A DNA stretch of 41,814 nucleotides from Gammaproteobacteria bacterium. GTDB taxonomy: Bacteria; Pseudomonadota; Gammaproteobacteria; SZUA-140. Below, one piece after another: positions 18,432 through 28,785 of the stretch (position 1 is its first letter; each line of letters begins with the position of its first letter). The notes under the pieces are model-generated. The model saw nothing but the letters and a program-made list of their open reading frames with translations. It did not search any database and was not told where the DNA came from. The translations under genes were made by a program, and so were the position numbers. The stretch covers positions 1 to 41,814 of the forward strand of contig JADLCS010000068.1 in the NCBI GenBank assembly GCA_020847075.1. Direction: 5' to 3'.

Positions 18432-19070
18432 CTAGGCCCCGCCGTCCCAGGCGAGGAAGTTCGCCAGCAGCTTCAGCCCCGCCTGCTGGCTTTTTTCCGG
18501 ATGGAATTGCACCGCGAATATGTTACCGCGCGCCAGCGCCGCGGCAAACGAGACGCCGTAATCGGTCGTCGCGGCGGTCACCGCGGCGTCGCGCGGCGCC
18601 ACGTAGTAGCTGTGCACGAAATAGAAATAGTCGTCCTGGGCGATCCCCTCCCACAGCGCGTGCGGGCGCGCCTGGTGGACGCGGTTCCAGCCCATGTGCG
18701 GAATCTTGAGCGGCTCCGCGCCGGGGGCGCCGCCGGGAAAGCGCGCCACGCGCCCCGGGACGATGCCGAGACCGGGGGTGCCGCCGTTCTCCTCGCTGAA
18801 ATCCATCAGCGCCTGCATGCCGAGACAGATGCCGAGGAAGGGGCGCGTGCGGGCGCACTCGCCGATCACGTCGTCGAGCTCCAGCCGCTGCAGCTCGGAC
18901 ATGCAGTCGCGCAGCGCGCCGACGCCGGGGAAGACCACGTGATCGGCGCGCAGGATGCGTTCCGGATCGTAGCTGACCTCGATCTGCGCGTCGCCGCCGA
19001 CGTATTCCAGGGCCTTGGACACGGAGCGGATGTTGCCCATGCCGTAATCGATCACCGCCACCGTCGTCAT
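18432..19070 (-). CDS. hisH: Imidazole glycerol phosphate synthase glutaminase subunit
   Basis: Class I glutamine amidotransferase that makes ammonia for HisF. 212 aa. Triad: nucleophile C82 in [12 protein letters not shown]190 and E192 in VQFHPEKSQ. The oxyanion strand is [11 protein letters not shown]-terminus [19 protein letters not shown] is typical. It follows hisB by 49 nt. Works as a heterodimer with HisF, encoded two genes downstream. Confidence 0.98.
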   Translation of the reverse strand: MTTVAVIDYGMGNIRSVSKALEYVGGDAQIEVSYDPERILRADHVVFPGVGALRDCMSELQRLELDDVIGECARTRPFLGICLGMQALMDFSEENGGTPGLGIVPGRVARFPGGAPGAEPLKIPHMGWNRVHQARPHALWEGIAQDDYFYFVHSYYVAPRDAAVTAATTDYGVSFAAALARGNIFAVQFHPEKSQQAGLKLLANFLAWDGGA

Positions 19071-19119
19071 GGGATTCTATCCATCGTCCGCTCGCACGGA
19101 AAACCCGATCCGGCAGGGA

Positions 19120-19713
19120 TCAGAGGCTGCCCTTGGTCGACGGCATGATGCCCTCCCCGCGAGGATCCGGCTCCACCGCCGCGCGCAGCGCGCGGCCGAA
19201 GGCCTTGAACATGGTCTCCGCGATGTGATGCGCGTTGACGCCGCGCAGGCAGTCGATATGCAGGGTGACGAGGGCGTGATTGACGAAGCCGCGGAAAAAC
19301 TCCTGCAGCAGATCGACGTCCATCTCGCCGAGGCGCGCGCGCGGGAAGGCGACGTGATACTCCAGGCCGGGGCGCCCCGACAGATCGATCACCACGCGCG
19401 ACAGCGACTCGTCCAGCGGCACGTAGGCGTGGCCGTAGCGGCGGATGCCGCGCTTCTCGCCCAGCGCCCGCGCCACCGCCTGGCCGAACACGATACCGAT
19501 GTCCTCCACGGTATGGTGGGCGTCGATATGGATGTCCCCCTCGGCCTGCAGCTCGATGTCGATCATGCCGTGGCGCGCGACCTGGTCCAGCATGTGGTCG
19601 AGGAACGGCACCGGGGTATGCAGTTCCGCCCTGCCCGTGCCGTCGAGGTCGACCGTCACGGAGATGCGGGTCTCCCTGGTGTCGCGTTTGACCGCGGCCT
19701 TACGTGCTCCCAT
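19120..19713 (-). CDS. hisB: Imidazoleglycerol-phosphate dehydratase
   Basis: Dehydrates IGP to imidazole acetol phosphate. 197 aa, monofunctional: there is no N-terminal histidinol-phosphatase domain as in E. coli, so histidinol phosphatase must be encoded elsewhere. Metal-binding repeats: [28 protein letters not shown] (the HHxxED motif), and the second set [15 protein letters not shown] and [17 protein letters not shown] (HHxxE). Ends [11 protein letters not shown], the usual C-terminus. The 78 nt upstream is locally AT-rich but has no clear promoter. Confidence 0.98.
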   Translation of the reverse strand: MGARKAAVKRDTRETRISVTVDLDGTGRAELHTPVPFLDHMLDQVARHGMIDIELQAEGDIHIDAHHTVEDIGIVFGQAVARALGEKRGIRRYGHAYVPLDESLSRVVIDLSGRPGLEYHVAFPRARLGEMDVDLLQEFFRGFVNHALVTLHIDCLRGVNAHHIAETMFKAFGRALRAAVEPDPRGEGIMPSTKGSL

Positions 19714-19791
19714 CCCGTCCTTCTCCCGTTTTCACGCCAATATAATGGCACAACCCGTCGCGCCATGCGAATCCGCCCCGCTTTCCGGGAC

Positions 19792-20901
19792 TTACAGCAC
19801 CGCGGCCAGCGCGGTCAGAAAGGCCCGATTCTCCGCGGGGGTGCCGACGGTGACGCGCAGACAATCGCGCAGCGCCTCCCCGGCGCCGTCCAGGTTCTTG
19901 ATCAGCACCCCGCGTTCGCGCAGTCCGGCGAAGATCGCGCCGCCGCGGCCGGCCGGGGCGCGGAACAGGATGAAGTTCGCCCGGCTCGGATAGACGGTCA
20001 GGCCGCGGCAGGCGCGCAGATCGGCGACGAGGGCCTCGCGGTCCGCGCGGATGCATCCGGCCTGTTCTTCCAACATGGCGCGGTGGCGCAGGGCGAATTC
20101 GGCGCTGGCCTGCGTCAGCACGTTGATGTTGTAGGGCAGGCGGATCTTGTCCAGCTCCGCAATCCATTCGGGCCGACCGGCGAGCATGCCCAGGCGCAAC
20201 CCGGCCAGCCCGAGCTTGGACAGCGTGCGCAGCACCAGCAGGTTGGGGTGGTCGTGCAGCCAGTCCATCAGCGTCGCGCCGGAGAAGATCTGGTAGGCCT
20301 CGTCGACCACCACCAGGCCCGGCGCGGCCTCGATCACGGCGCGCACGGTCTCCGGCTCGAACAGGCCGCCGGTCGGATTGTTGGGATAATCGAGCAGCAC
20401 CAGCGCGGGGCGGCGGCGCGCGATCTCCGCCAGCATCGCCTCGCGCTCGAGGGCGAAGTCGGACGCGCGCAGCGGCACGCCGACGAAGTCCAGGCCGGTG
20501 AAGATCGAGATCATGCGGTACATGCTGAACGCCGGCTGCGGCGCCAGCGCGACGCGGCCCGGGGCCGCCACGGCGAGCGCGACGATCTGGAGCAGTTCGT
20601 CCGAACCGTTGCCGAGCAGCAGCTCCATGCCGCGCGGCACGCCGAAGAACGCGCGCAGCTCGTGCTTGAGCGCGTCGGCGCCGGGGTCGGGATAGCGGTT
20701 GAGACCGACCTCCCGCAGCGTCTCCAGCCAGGACTCGACGACGGCCGGCGGCCAGCGATAGGGATTCTCCATCGCGTCGAGTTTGATCAGGCCGGCGGCC
20801 GGCGGCACATGATAGGCGTGGAGCGCGCGGATCTCCGGGCGGACCCAGTGCTCGATGCGGGCGCGGACGGCGGCGGCGGGCGGAATGGCGGGGGATGTCA
20901 T
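19792..20901 (-). CDS. hisC: Histidinol-phosphate aminotransferase
   Basis: PLP enzyme that transaminates imidazole acetol phosphate with glutamate to L-histidinol phosphate. 369 aa from ATG 20901; the open frame continues upstream inside hisD but that part is a shadow. Features: IKLDAMENPYRWPP, GNGSDELLQIV, DYPNNPTGG, VVVDEAYQIFSG, and the PLP lysine in LRTLSKLGLAGLRLG; the C-terminal Arg for substrate phosphate is in LRVTVGTPAENRAFL. 23 nt follow hisD. Confidence 0.97.
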   Translation of the reverse strand: MTSPAIPPAAAVRARIEHWVRPEIRALHAYHVPPAAGLIKLDAMENPYRWPPAVVESWLETLREVGLNRYPDPGADALKHELRAFFGVPRGMELLLGNGSDELLQIVALAVAAPGRVALAPQPAFSMYRMISIFTGLDFVGVPLRASDFALEREAMLAEIARRRPALVLLDYPNNPTGGLFEPETVRAVIEAAPGLVVVDEAYQIFSGATLMDWLHDHPNLLVLRTLSKLGLAGLRLGMLAGRPEWIAELDKIRLPYNINVLTQASAEFALRHRAMLEEQAGCIRADREALVADLRACRGLTVYPSRANFILFRAPAGRGGAIFAGLRERGVLIKNLDGAGEALRDCLRVTVGTPAENRAFLTALAAVL

Positions 20902-20924
20902 GGCGCGTCGTGACCTATCGGGAC

Positions 20925-22238
20925 CTATTTTCCGGCATCCCCGTCGACCCGGTACTGCGCCGAACGCGCATGCGCGGTCAGGCCCTCGCTGCGGGCCAGC
21001 GCCGCGGCGGTACGGCCCAGCGCCGCCGCGCTCTCCGGCGTGCACTGGATCAGGCTGGAGCGCTTCTGGAAATCGTAGACCCCGAGCGGCGACGAGAAGC
21101 GCGCGGTGCGCGAGGTCGGCAGCACGTGGTTGGGGCCGGCGATGTAATCGCCGATCGCCTCCGCCGTATGCCGCCCGAGGAAGATCGCGCCGGCGTGGCG
21201 GATCTTGCCCGCGAGCGCGAGCGGATCCGCCACCGACAGCTCGAGGTGCTCGGGCGCGATATGATTGGCCACCGCAGCGGCCTCGTCGAGATCGCGCACG
21301 CGGATCAGTGCCGCGCGCTTCGACATCGAGGTGCGGATGATGTCGGCGCGCTCCATCCGCGGCAACAGGCGTTCGATGCTCTGCGCCACGCGGTCGAGAT
21401 AGGCCGGCTCCGGGCACAGCAGGATCGACTGCGCGTCCTCGTCGTGCTCGGCCTGCGAGAACAGATCCATCGCAATCCAGTCCGGGTTCGTCGCACCGTC
21501 GCAGATCACCAGGATCTCGGACGGGCCGGCGATCATGTCGATGCCCACCGTACCGTACACCATGCCCTTGGCGGTGGCGACGTAGATGTTGCCGGGCCCG
21601 ACGATCTTGTCCACGCGCGGGATCGTCTCCGTCCCGTAGGCGAGCGCGGCGACCGCCTGGGCCCCGCCGCAGGCGAACACGCGGTCCACCCCGGAGATGC
21701 AGGCAGCGGCCAGCACCAGATCCTTCACCGCGCCGTCCGGCGTCGGCACCACCATGATCAGCTCGGACACGCCCGCGACCTTGGCCGGGATCGCGTTCAT
21801 GATCACGGTGGAGGGATAGGCGGCCTTGCCGCCCGGGACATAGAGTCCGACGCGGTCGAGCGGCGTCACCTGCTGGCCGAGCAGCGTGCCGTCCGCCTCG
21901 GTGTAGGTCCACGAATCGGCCTTCTGGTGCTCGTGATAGGCGCGCACGCGCGCGGCGGCCAGCTCCAGGTCCGCGCGCTGATCGGCGGCGAGCCCGTCCA
22001 GCGCCCGACGCAGGCGCGCGGCCGGGATCTCGAGGTCCCGCGCCGTGGCCGCCTCGACCCGGTCGAAACGCCGGGTGTATTCCAGCAGGGCGGCGTCGCC
22101 GCGCCGGCGCACGTCGGCCAGGATGGCGCGCACGGTGTCATTGACCCCCGCGTCGGAGACGCTCTCCCAGGCGAGCAGCTCATCGAGCCGGGAATAGAAC
22201 CCGGGATCCGCCGTGTCCAGTCTCTTGATGTCCATCAT
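20925..22238 (-). CDS. hisD: Histidinol dehydrogenase
   Basis: NAD- and zinc-dependent two-step oxidation of L-histidinol to L-histidine, the last reaction of the pathway. 437 aa from ATG 22238 (a second ATG at 22235). Signature: [37 protein letters not shown] region; [16 protein letters not shown]; the zinc and catalytic residues in [11 protein letters not shown] and in the C-terminal IAPEHLEL and [20 protein letters not shown]. It is separated from hisG by 258 nt of palindromic repeats rather than a few bases. Confidence 0.98.
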   Translation of the reverse strand: MMDIKRLDTADPGFYSRLDELLAWESVSDAGVNDTVRAILADVRRRGDAALLEYTRRFDRVEAATARDLEIPAARLRRALDGLAADQRADLELAAARVRAYHEHQKADSWTYTEADGTLLGQQVTPLDRVGLYVPGGKAAYPSTVIMNAIPAKVAGVSELIMVVPTPDGAVKDLVLAAACISGVDRVFACGGAQAVAALAYGTETIPRVDKIVGPGNIYVATAKGMVYGTVGIDMIAGPSEILVICDGATNPDWIAMDLFSQAEHDEDAQSILLCPEPAYLDRVAQSIERLLPRMERADIIRTSMSKRAALIRVRDLDEAAAVANHIAPEHLELSVADPLALAGKIRHAGAIFLGRHTAEAIGDYIAGPNHVLPTSRTARFSSPLGVYDFQKRSSLIQCTPESAAALGRTAAALARSEGLTAHARSAQYRVDGDAGK

Positions 22239-22258
22239 GGCTCACCGCCGTTTTCCGC

Positions 22259-22371
22259 GTGGGCACGAACGCCGCGCCCACCCTACGCTACCTCACCGCA
22301 AGGGGACGGATTTAAAATCCGTCCCCGATCCGCCGCGCGGTTTTCCGTCCGGGCGCGGAAACCGTGCCCAC
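22259..22371. repeat. Nested palindromic element, copy 1 (hisG-hisD gap)
   Basis: Outer arms GTGGGCACG (22259-22267) and CGTGCCCAC (22363-22371) enclose an inner near-perfect palindrome at 22302-22326: GGGGACGGATTT, one central A, then the exact complement. The flank after the inner palindrome is GATC, as in copy 2. Unit structure (unrelated outer arms, related inner core) suggests a mobile palindromic repeat of the REP/REPIN kind. Confidence 0.8.
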
Positions 22372-22390
22372 CCCGCGCGGTTTCCCGTAA

Positions 22391-22475
22391 GTGGGGCCGA
22401 ATGAAACAAAGCCCAATAAGGGGACAGATTTTAAAATCTGTCCCCGATCGGCTGTTGGGCTTCGCGTTGCCCCAC
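22391..22475. repeat. Nested palindromic element, copy 2 (hisG-hisD gap)
   Basis: Three nested inverted repeats: outer GTGGGGC (22391-22397) with GCCCCAC (22469-22475); middle AAGCCCAA (22409-22416) with TTGGGCTT (22455-22462); and a perfect 26-bp core at 22420-22445 (GGGGACAGATTTT and its complement). The core differs from copy 1 at one compensated position pair and by one added central base. It lies 21 bases from the hisG stop and could fold into a long hairpin in the his transcript. Confidence 0.85.
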
Positions 22476-22496
22476 CCAAGCTACAAGACTCCGTCC

Positions 22497-23126
22497 TTAG
22501 CCCTGTGTTTTAGTTGCCGCCTCGAGTTGCGCGATCAGGCCCTTGACCTGTTCGTGCTTCATCTTCATCGCCGCCTTGTTGACGATCAGACGGGAGCTGA
22601 TGTCGGCGATGGTCTCATAGGGCCGCAGCCCGTTGGCGCGCAGCGTGTTGCCGCTGTCGACCAGGTCGACGATCAGGTCCGCCAGACCGACCAGCGGCGC
22701 CAGTTCCATCGAGCCGTACAGCTTGACGATCTCGACCTGTTCGCCGCGCGCGGCGAAGTAGCGCCGCGCCGTCTCCACGTATTTCGTCGCGACGCGCGTG
22801 CGCCGGGCGCGCGGTACCGCCTGTTCCGGTCCGGCGAGCATCAGACGGCAGCGCGCGATGCCCAGGTCGAGCGGTTCGTACAACCCGCCGCCGCCGTACT
22901 CCATCAGCACGTCCTTGCCGGCGACGCCCATGTCGGCGGCGCCGTATTCGACGAAGGTCGGCACGTCGGCGGCGCGGATCACCACCAAACGGACATCAGC
23001 GCGGCGGGTCTCGAAGATCAGCTTGCGGCTGGTATGCGGATCGTCGACAGGCGTGATGCCGGCGCGGGCCAGCAGGGGCAGCGTCTCGAGCAGGATGCGT
23101 CCCTTCGATACCGCGATCGTGATCAT
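22497..23126 (-). CDS. hisG: ATP phosphoribosyltransferase, short form
   Basis: First and committed step of histidine synthesis: condenses ATP and PRPP to PR-ATP. 209 aa, the short form that lacks the C-terminal ACT-like regulatory domain and needs the HisRS-like partner HisZ for activity and feedback control. Features: [38 protein letters not shown], and the PRPP loop [18 protein letters not shown]. 22 nt after murA. hisZ is not in the window and must lie elsewhere. Confidence 0.97.
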   Translation of the reverse strand: MITIAVSKGRILLETLPLLARAGITPVDDPHTSRKLIFETRRADVRLVVIRAADVPTFVEYGAADMGVAGKDVLMEYGGGGLYEPLDLGIARCRLMLAGPEQAVPRARRTRVATKYVETARRYFAARGEQVEIVKLYGSMELAPLVGLADLIVDLVDSGNTLRANGLRPYETIADISSRLIVNKAAMKMKHEQVKGLIAQLEAATKTQG

Positions 23127-23148
23127 GTCCCGCCCCCGCCGGCGACCG

Positions 23149-24414
<1,266 letters not shown>

Positions 24415-24480
24415 TTAAGGTGGGTCTTCCGCTCGTTCAGGAAAGATTCAGCGCGCCGGCACGGGGCCGCCGGGCCGGCC

Positions 24481-24723
24481 TCAGCGTCCGCCCCGCCGCG
24501 CCCATTCCTCCGGCGTGTACGGCCGGATCGACAGGGCGTGGATGGTGCCGCCCATGCCGTCGCCCAGCGTGGCATACACCATGCGATGCTTCTCCAGCAG
24601 GGTCTTGCCGCCGAAGGCCGCCGACACCACCGCCGCCTCGAAATGGGTCCCGTCGCCGTCCACATGCGCCTCGCAGCCGGGAATGCCCGCCTCGATCATG
24701 CGCTTGATTTCATCCGCCTGCAT
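24481..24723 (-). CDS. ibaG: BolA-family protein IbaG
   Basis: Small BolA/IbaG protein, thought to bind [2Fe-2S] clusters with monothiol glutaredoxins and to link envelope and acid stress. 80 aa from ATG 24723 (TGGAGA just upstream); an in-frame TTG at 24756 would add 11 residues. Conserved: IPGCEAHVDGDGTHFEAAVVSAAFGGKTLLEKHRMVYA, where Cys and the C-terminal His in THFEA and IHALSIR are cluster-ligand candidates; then GDGMGGTIHALSIRPYTPEEW. Its place between mlaB and murA matches E. coli. Confidence 0.95.
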   Translation of the reverse strand: MQADEIKRMIEAGIPGCEAHVDGDGTHFEAAVVSAAFGGKTLLEKHRMVYATLGDGMGGTIHALSIRPYTPEEWARRGGR

Positions 24724-24786
24724 ATTCTCCAGCAAAATCCCGAAAGTCGAAAGCAAGACGGCACAAGCGCCGTCACCGGATATCCC

Positions 24787-25098
24787 TCAGTTCGTCCCGC
24801 CCGTGGGCAGAATGCCGTCGAGCCCGCTCACGCGGGCGATCGTCCGCAACTGCTCCGGCATGTTCCGGATCTCGAGGTCCGCGCGACGGCGGCGCGCGAT
24901 CCGCAGCCATTCGATCAACAACGCCAGCCCGGCGCTGTCGGCGCGCGTCACCCCGCCCAGGTCGAGCCGGACGGGACCCTCGCCTCCGGCGAGCAGCGCG
25001 GCGCCGCGCTCGAGCAGGGCCGGCACGGTGGAGAAATTCAGCTCCCCGTGCACGCTCAATGCCGCCGGATCGCCGGGATCGACCCGGATCTCACTCAT
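24787..25098 (-). CDS. mlaB: Phospholipid transport STAS-domain protein MlaB
   Basis: Cytoplasmic STAS-domain subunit that binds the ATPase MlaF and is required for assembly and activity of the MlaFEDB transporter. 103 aa. The STAS fold is visible as a beta/alpha alternation with the conserved VRLDLGGVTRADSAGLALLIEWLR segment, where the T/S-x-A-D-S-A-G-L loop contacts MlaF. It overlaps mlaC by 8 nt. Sequence divergence is normal for this family; position supports the call. Confidence 0.93.
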   Translation of the reverse strand: MSEIRVDPGDPAALSVHGELNFSTVPALLERGAALLAGGEGPVRLDLGGVTRADSAGLALLIEWLRIARRRRADLEIRNMPEQLRTIARVSGLDGILPTGGTN

Positions 25099-25747
25099 TG
25101 GCCGCCTGCTGGTTGCGCTCGTGCAGCTTCTGGATCAGCGCGGCCAGGCCGCCGCCGCGGATCTCGCTGGCGAAGGTGCCGCGATAATTCACCACCAGGC
25201 TCACGCTGTCGATCTTGACGTCGTACACCTTCCAGGCGTCGCCCTTGAGGTACAGGCTGTAATCGATCGGGATCGGGGGTCCGCCCGCCTGCTCGACCTC
25301 GGTCTGAACGACCGCCTCGCCCTCGCGCGCCTTGCCGCGCGCGGGGAGAAAGCTGATCTTCTGGTCGGAGTATTTGAGCATCGCCGTGGCATAGGTGCGC
25401 ACCAGCAGCAGGCGAAACTCCTCCACGAACTGCCCCCGCTCCTCCGCCGTCGCCGCGCGCCAGTTCTTGCCCAGCACCAGTTGCGACATGCGCTCGAAAT
25501 CGAAATGGGGCAGGATATATTCCTCGACCACGCCGTAGATCAGACCGGGTTTCCGCTCCAGTTCGGCGTGCCGCTGCTGCAGGATCTTCTGCACCTCGGC
25601 CGAGGTGTCGCGCACCAGCGCGCGCGCGCCGTCGTCGTCGGCCGCCCGCGCCGAGGCCGCACCCAGGGCGAGGGCCAGCAACAGGCATCCGCCCAGGGCG
25701 GAACGGAACGCACCGATACGGGCGCCGGAAAGGACCGCCGCCGTCAT
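25091..25747 (-). CDS. mlaC: Periplasmic phospholipid-binding protein MlaC
   Basis: Soluble shuttle that carries phospholipids across the periplasm between the outer-membrane MlaA complex and inner-membrane MlaD. 218 aa. Signal peptide about residues 1-36 (ALGGCLLLALALGAASARA). The mature part (DTSAEVQKILQQ ... LPHFDFERMSQLVLGKNWR ... EFRLLLVRTYATAML) is characteristic of the MlaC/Ttg2D fold, with a Val/Leu-rich lipid pocket (LKGDAWKVYDVKIDSVSLVVNYR). ATGA overlap with mlaD (25744-25747). Confidence 0.95.
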   Translation of the reverse strand: MTAAVLSGARIGAFRSALGGCLLLALALGAASARAADDDGARALVRDTSAEVQKILQQRHAELERKPGLIYGVVEEYILPHFDFERMSQLVLGKNWRAATAEERGQFVEEFRLLLVRTYATAMLKYSDQKISFLPARGKAREGEAVVQTEVEQAGGPPIPIDYSLYLKGDAWKVYDVKIDSVSLVVNYRGTFASEIRGGGLAALIQKLHERNQQAANE

Positions 25748-26220
25748 GGCTTCCCCGCTCCGTCCGCGGCCTGGCTGAACAGGAACTGGCCGATGATCCG
25801 CTCCAGCACCAGCGCCGACTGGGTCAGGCTCAACCGGTCGCCGTCCTTGAGATAGGTATCCGAACCGCCCGGCTCCAGGCTGATGTACTGTTCCCCGAGC
25901 AGCCCCGAGGTATAGATGCCGGCGGTGGTATCCGTCGGCAGGCGGTCGTAGCGCGGGTCGATCACCATGCTGACCTCAGCCTCATAGCTGTCCTGATCGT
26001 ATTCGATCGCCATCACGCGCCCGATCCTGACCCCGCTGGCGCTCACCGGCGATTGCACCTTGAGCCCCCCGATGTTGTCGAAGTGCGCCTTCAGATGGTA
26101 GCCGTCCTTGACGCTGAAGGCGTTCAGGTTGCTGACCTTCATCGCGAGCATGAACAAGGCGGCGATCCCCGCCGCCACGAACAACCCGACCATAATCTCG
26201 ACCATCTTGCCGTTTATCAT
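25744..26220 (-). CDS. mlaD: MCE-domain phospholipid transport protein MlaD
   Basis: Inner-membrane, hexamer-forming MCE protein whose periplasmic ring gives a lipid channel on top of MlaE. 158 aa: one N-terminal membrane helix (residues 8-26, EIMVGLFVAAGIAALFMLA), then the MCE domain with AHFDNIGGLKVQSPVSASGVRIGRV and the pore-loop region LGEQYISLEPGG. Length and a short C-terminal helix (LVLERIIGQFLFSQA) match the family. It starts one base before the end-overlap with mlaE (26220 versus stop 26222). Confidence 0.97.
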   Translation of the reverse strand: MINGKMVEIMVGLFVAAGIAALFMLAMKVSNLNAFSVKDGYHLKAHFDNIGGLKVQSPVSASGVRIGRVMAIEYDQDSYEAEVSMVIDPRYDRLPTDTTAGIYTSGLLGEQYISLEPGGSDTYLKDGDRLSLTQSALVLERIIGQFLFSQAADGAGKP

Positions 26221-26221
26221 A

Positions 26222-27004
26222 TCAAATGTCCCCGAACATCAGCGCAGTCAATACGAAATCCAGACCCAGCACGGCCAGCGAGGCATAGACCACGGTGCGC
26301 GTCGTGGCGCGGCTGACGCCCTCCGTGGTCGGTACGGCGTCGTAGCCCTCGAAAACCGCGATCCAGGCCACCACGACGCCGAAGACGATGCTCTTGATGA
26401 TGCCGTTGAGCACGTCCTCGCGCCAGTCGACCTTCGCCTGCATCTGGGACCAGAAGGCCCCGTCGTCGACCCCGAGCAGACCCACGCCGACGAAATAACC
26501 GCCCATGATGCCGACGGCGCTGAAGATCGCCGCCAGCAGGGGCATGGAGAGTATCCCGGCGAGAAAGCGCGGGGCCACGATCCGCCGGATCGGGTCCACC
26601 GCCATCATTTCCATGCCGGAAAGCTGCTCGGTCGCCTTCATCAGGCCGATCTCGGCCGTCAGGGCCGATCCGGCGCGCCCGGCGAACAGCAGGGCCGCCA
26701 CCACCGGGCCGAGTTCGCGCAGCAGCGACAGGGCGACGACGGGGCCGAGGGTGGCCTCGGCCCCGAAATCCACCAGGGTATTGTAGGTCTGCAGCCCCAG
26801 CACCATGCCGACGTTGAGGCCCGACACCACGATGATGACCAACGACAGCACCCCCACCGAATGGAGCTGGGCGATCACCAGACCGGGGTGGGCGGCCAGC
26901 GCGGGAAGGCCGGCGAACACGCGCAGCACGAACAGATTCGCGCGCCCCAGGCGCTCGAAGAAACCGAGCCCGCCGCGCCCGAGACGCCGCAGCAGACCGA
27001 TCAT
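26222..27004 (-). CDS. mlaE: Phospholipid ABC transporter permease MlaE
   Basis: Permease of the Mla system, 260 aa, with five to six hydrophobic segments. Conserved MlaE motif [38 protein letters not shown], including the ELGP and AGR-GSA elements that touch the ATPase, and [17 protein letters not shown]. Cytoplasmic N-terminus is an amphipathic helix. Acts with MlaF (ATPase), MlaD and MlaB in transfer of phospholipids that maintains outer-membrane lipid asymmetry. Gap to mlaF is 36 nt. Confidence 0.97.
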   Translation of the reverse strand: MIGLLRRLGRGGLGFFERLGRANLFVLRVFAGLPALAAHPGLVIAQLHSVGVLSLVIIVVSGLNVGMVLGLQTYNTLVDFGAEATLGPVVALSLLRELGPVVAALLFAGRAGSALTAEIGLMKATEQLSGMEMMAVDPIRRIVAPRFLAGILSMPLLAAIFSAVGIMGGYFVGVGLLGVDDGAFWSQMQAKVDWREDVLNGIIKSIVFGVVVAWIAVFEGYDAVPTTEGVSRATTRTVVYASLAVLGLDFVLTALMFGDI

Positions 27005-27040
27005 GCGCGCGGCCCTCCGGCGCGCCGCTGGCCCCGGGGA

Positions 27041-27847
27041 TCACGCATCCAGCAGGTCCCGCGCCAGGTCCACGGCCGGGTAGTGGAACGGGACCGGCCC
27101 GTCCGGCTGCGCGTCGAGAAACTGCCTCACCCAGGGCGAATCGGAGCGGCCGAGCTCGGCCGGAGACCCGTGCCCGATCACCTTTCCGTTCGAGAGCATG
27201 TAGATGTAATCCGAGATGGCGGAGACCTCCTGCACGTCGTGCGATACGATGATGCTGGTCATCCCCAGGCTGTCGTTGAGCATCCGGATCAGCTTCATGA
27301 TCACCCCCACCGTGATGGGGTCCTGGCCGGTGAACGGTTCGTCGTACATGATCATCATCGGGTCGAGCGCGATGGCACGCGCCAGCGCGACGCGACGCGC
27401 CATGCCGCCGGAGAGCTCGGAGGGCATCAGGTCGCGCGCGCCGCGCAGACCCACCGCCTGCAGCTTGAGCAGCACGAGGTCGCGGATGAGGGATTCCGGC
27501 AGGCGGGTGTGCTCGCGCAGCGGAAAGGCGACGTTGTCGTAGACGCTGAGCGAGGTGAACAGCGCCCCGGTCTGGAACATCATGCCCATGCGCTTGCGCA
27601 GATCGAACAGCGCCTTGCGGCGCAGGGTCGTCACCTCGGCGCCGTCCACGCTGACGCGCCCGGAGTCGGGGCGCAACTGCCCGCCGATCAGGCGCAGCAG
27701 GGTGGTCTTGCCGGTGCCGCTGGGACCCATGATGGCGGTGACCGCGCCGCGCCGGATGTCGATGTCGACGTCGTCGAAGATCACGCGCCGCCCGAACCTG
27801 AACACCAGGTTGCGGACGCTGACCAGATCTCTCCCGCCGCCGGTCAT
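27041..27847 (-). CDS. mlaF: Phospholipid ABC transporter ATP-binding protein MlaF
   Basis: ATPase of the Mla system, 268 aa. Walker A GPSGTGKTTLL, Q-loop in MMFQTGALF, ABC signature LSGGMARRVALARA, Walker B MIMYDEPFTGQDP, and switch His in IIVSHDVQEV. The C-terminal extension after residue 240 (VRQFLDAQPDGPVPFHYPA) is the typical tail that reaches the neighbouring subunit and MlaB. First gene of mlaFEDCB; 36 nt after the nitrilase-family gene, so it may be read from an upstream promoter. Confidence 0.97.
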   Translation of the reverse strand: MTGGGRDLVSVRNLVFRFGRRVIFDDVDIDIRRGAVTAIMGPSGTGKTTLLRLIGGQLRPDSGRVSVDGAEVTTLRRKALFDLRKRMGMMFQTGALFTSLSVYDNVAFPLREHTRLPESLIRDLVLLKLQAVGLRGARDLMPSELSGGMARRVALARAIALDPMMIMYDEPFTGQDPITVGVIMKLIRMLNDSLGMTSIIVSHDVQEVSAISDYIYMLSNGKVIGHGSPAELGRSDSPWVRQFLDAQPDGPVPFHYPAVDLARDLLDA

Positions 27848-27883
27848 CGCCCCGTCCCTGTAGGAAACCGCCGCATGCGCCTA

Positions 27884-28732
27884 TTATCGACCCGGCTCAC
27901 CCGGCAGACCAGCGGAAATTTCGCGGCGCCGGTGCTGCAGCGAGGGGAAACTGCGCCGGATGCGCGCCAGATAGGCGAGATCGATGTCGGCGCAGATCAC
28001 GCCGGCCCCGCGCGGCAGGCGCTCCAGCACCGCGCCCCACGGATCCACGATCATGCTGTCGCCGTAGGTCTCGCGGCCGTTGAAATGATAACCGCCCTGC
28101 GCCGCCGCGATCACGTAGCACTGGTTCTCGATCGCGCGCACGCGCACCAGCGACTCCCAGTGCGCCTTGCCGGTGAGGGCGGTGAAGGCGGAGGGCAGGG
28201 TGATGATCTCCGCCCGCAGATCGGACAGGCGGCGGAACAGCTCCGGGAAACGCAGGTCGTAACAGACCGCGAGGCCGAGGCGGCCGAAGGGCGTGTCCGC
28301 CACCACCACGCGCTCGCCCGGGGCGATGGTCTGCGACTCGGCGTAACGCTCCCCGCTCTGCTCGAGCGTGACGTCGAACAGGTGCATCTTGTCGTAGCGC
28401 GCCACCCGCTCGCCGTGCGCGTCGTACAGCAGGCAGGCGGCGTACACCTTGTCGGCGGCCGGCGCGGCCAGCGGCAGCGTGCCCCCCACGATCCAGATCC
28501 CGTACTCGCGCGCGCGCGCAGAGAGGAAGTCCTGGATCGGGCCGCGCCCGTCCTCCTCCCGCGCCTGCACCTTGTCGCGCTCGGTCATGCCCATCAGCGC
28601 GAAATTCTCCGGCAGCACCACCAGCTCCGCGCCCGCGGCGGCGGCGCGCGCGAGCAGGCGGCCGGCCTCCATCAGGTTGGTGGCGACGCTCGGCCCCGAG
28701 GCCATCTGTATCGCTGCGACTCGACTGTGCAT
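27884..28732 (-). CDS. Nitrilase-family amidohydrolase (Nit1/Nit2-like)
   Basis: Carbon-nitrogen hydrolase, 282 aa from ATG 28732 (a further in-frame start at 28756 adds 8 residues). Catalytic triad: Glu in VVLPENFALMG, Lys in YDKMHLFDV, Cys in LAVCYDLRFPELFR. The MHLFDV and CYDLRFPELFR sequences and overall length match the Nit1/Nit2 branch, whose members repair deaminated glutathione or hydrolyse omega-amides, rather than true nitrilases. It sits between yhdP and mlaF; in many gammaproteobacteria the neighbour would be yhdP-nit-tldD, and tldD is absent here. Confidence 0.88.
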   Translation of the reverse strand: MHSRVAAIQMASGPSVATNLMEAGRLLARAAAAGAELVVLPENFALMGMTERDKVQAREEDGRGPIQDFLSARAREYGIWIVGGTLPLAAPAADKVYAACLLYDAHGERVARYDKMHLFDVTLEQSGERYAESQTIAPGERVVVADTPFGRLGLAVCYDLRFPELFRRLSDLRAEIITLPSAFTALTGKAHWESLVRVRAIENQCYVIAAAQGGYHFNGRETYGDSMIVDPWGAVLERLPRGAGVICADIDLAYLARIRRSFPSLQHRRREISAGLPGEPGR

Positions 28733-28785
28733 CTCGACTTCTCTCTGGTGATCCACGCGACGGGCGGTATTCCGGAGCGCAAATA

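Noticed and set aside
19714-19791. TATAAT on the plus strand near 19741, and its complement as a hisB promoter
   Set aside because: No -35 at a suitable distance in either direction, and the plus strand has no gene to drive.
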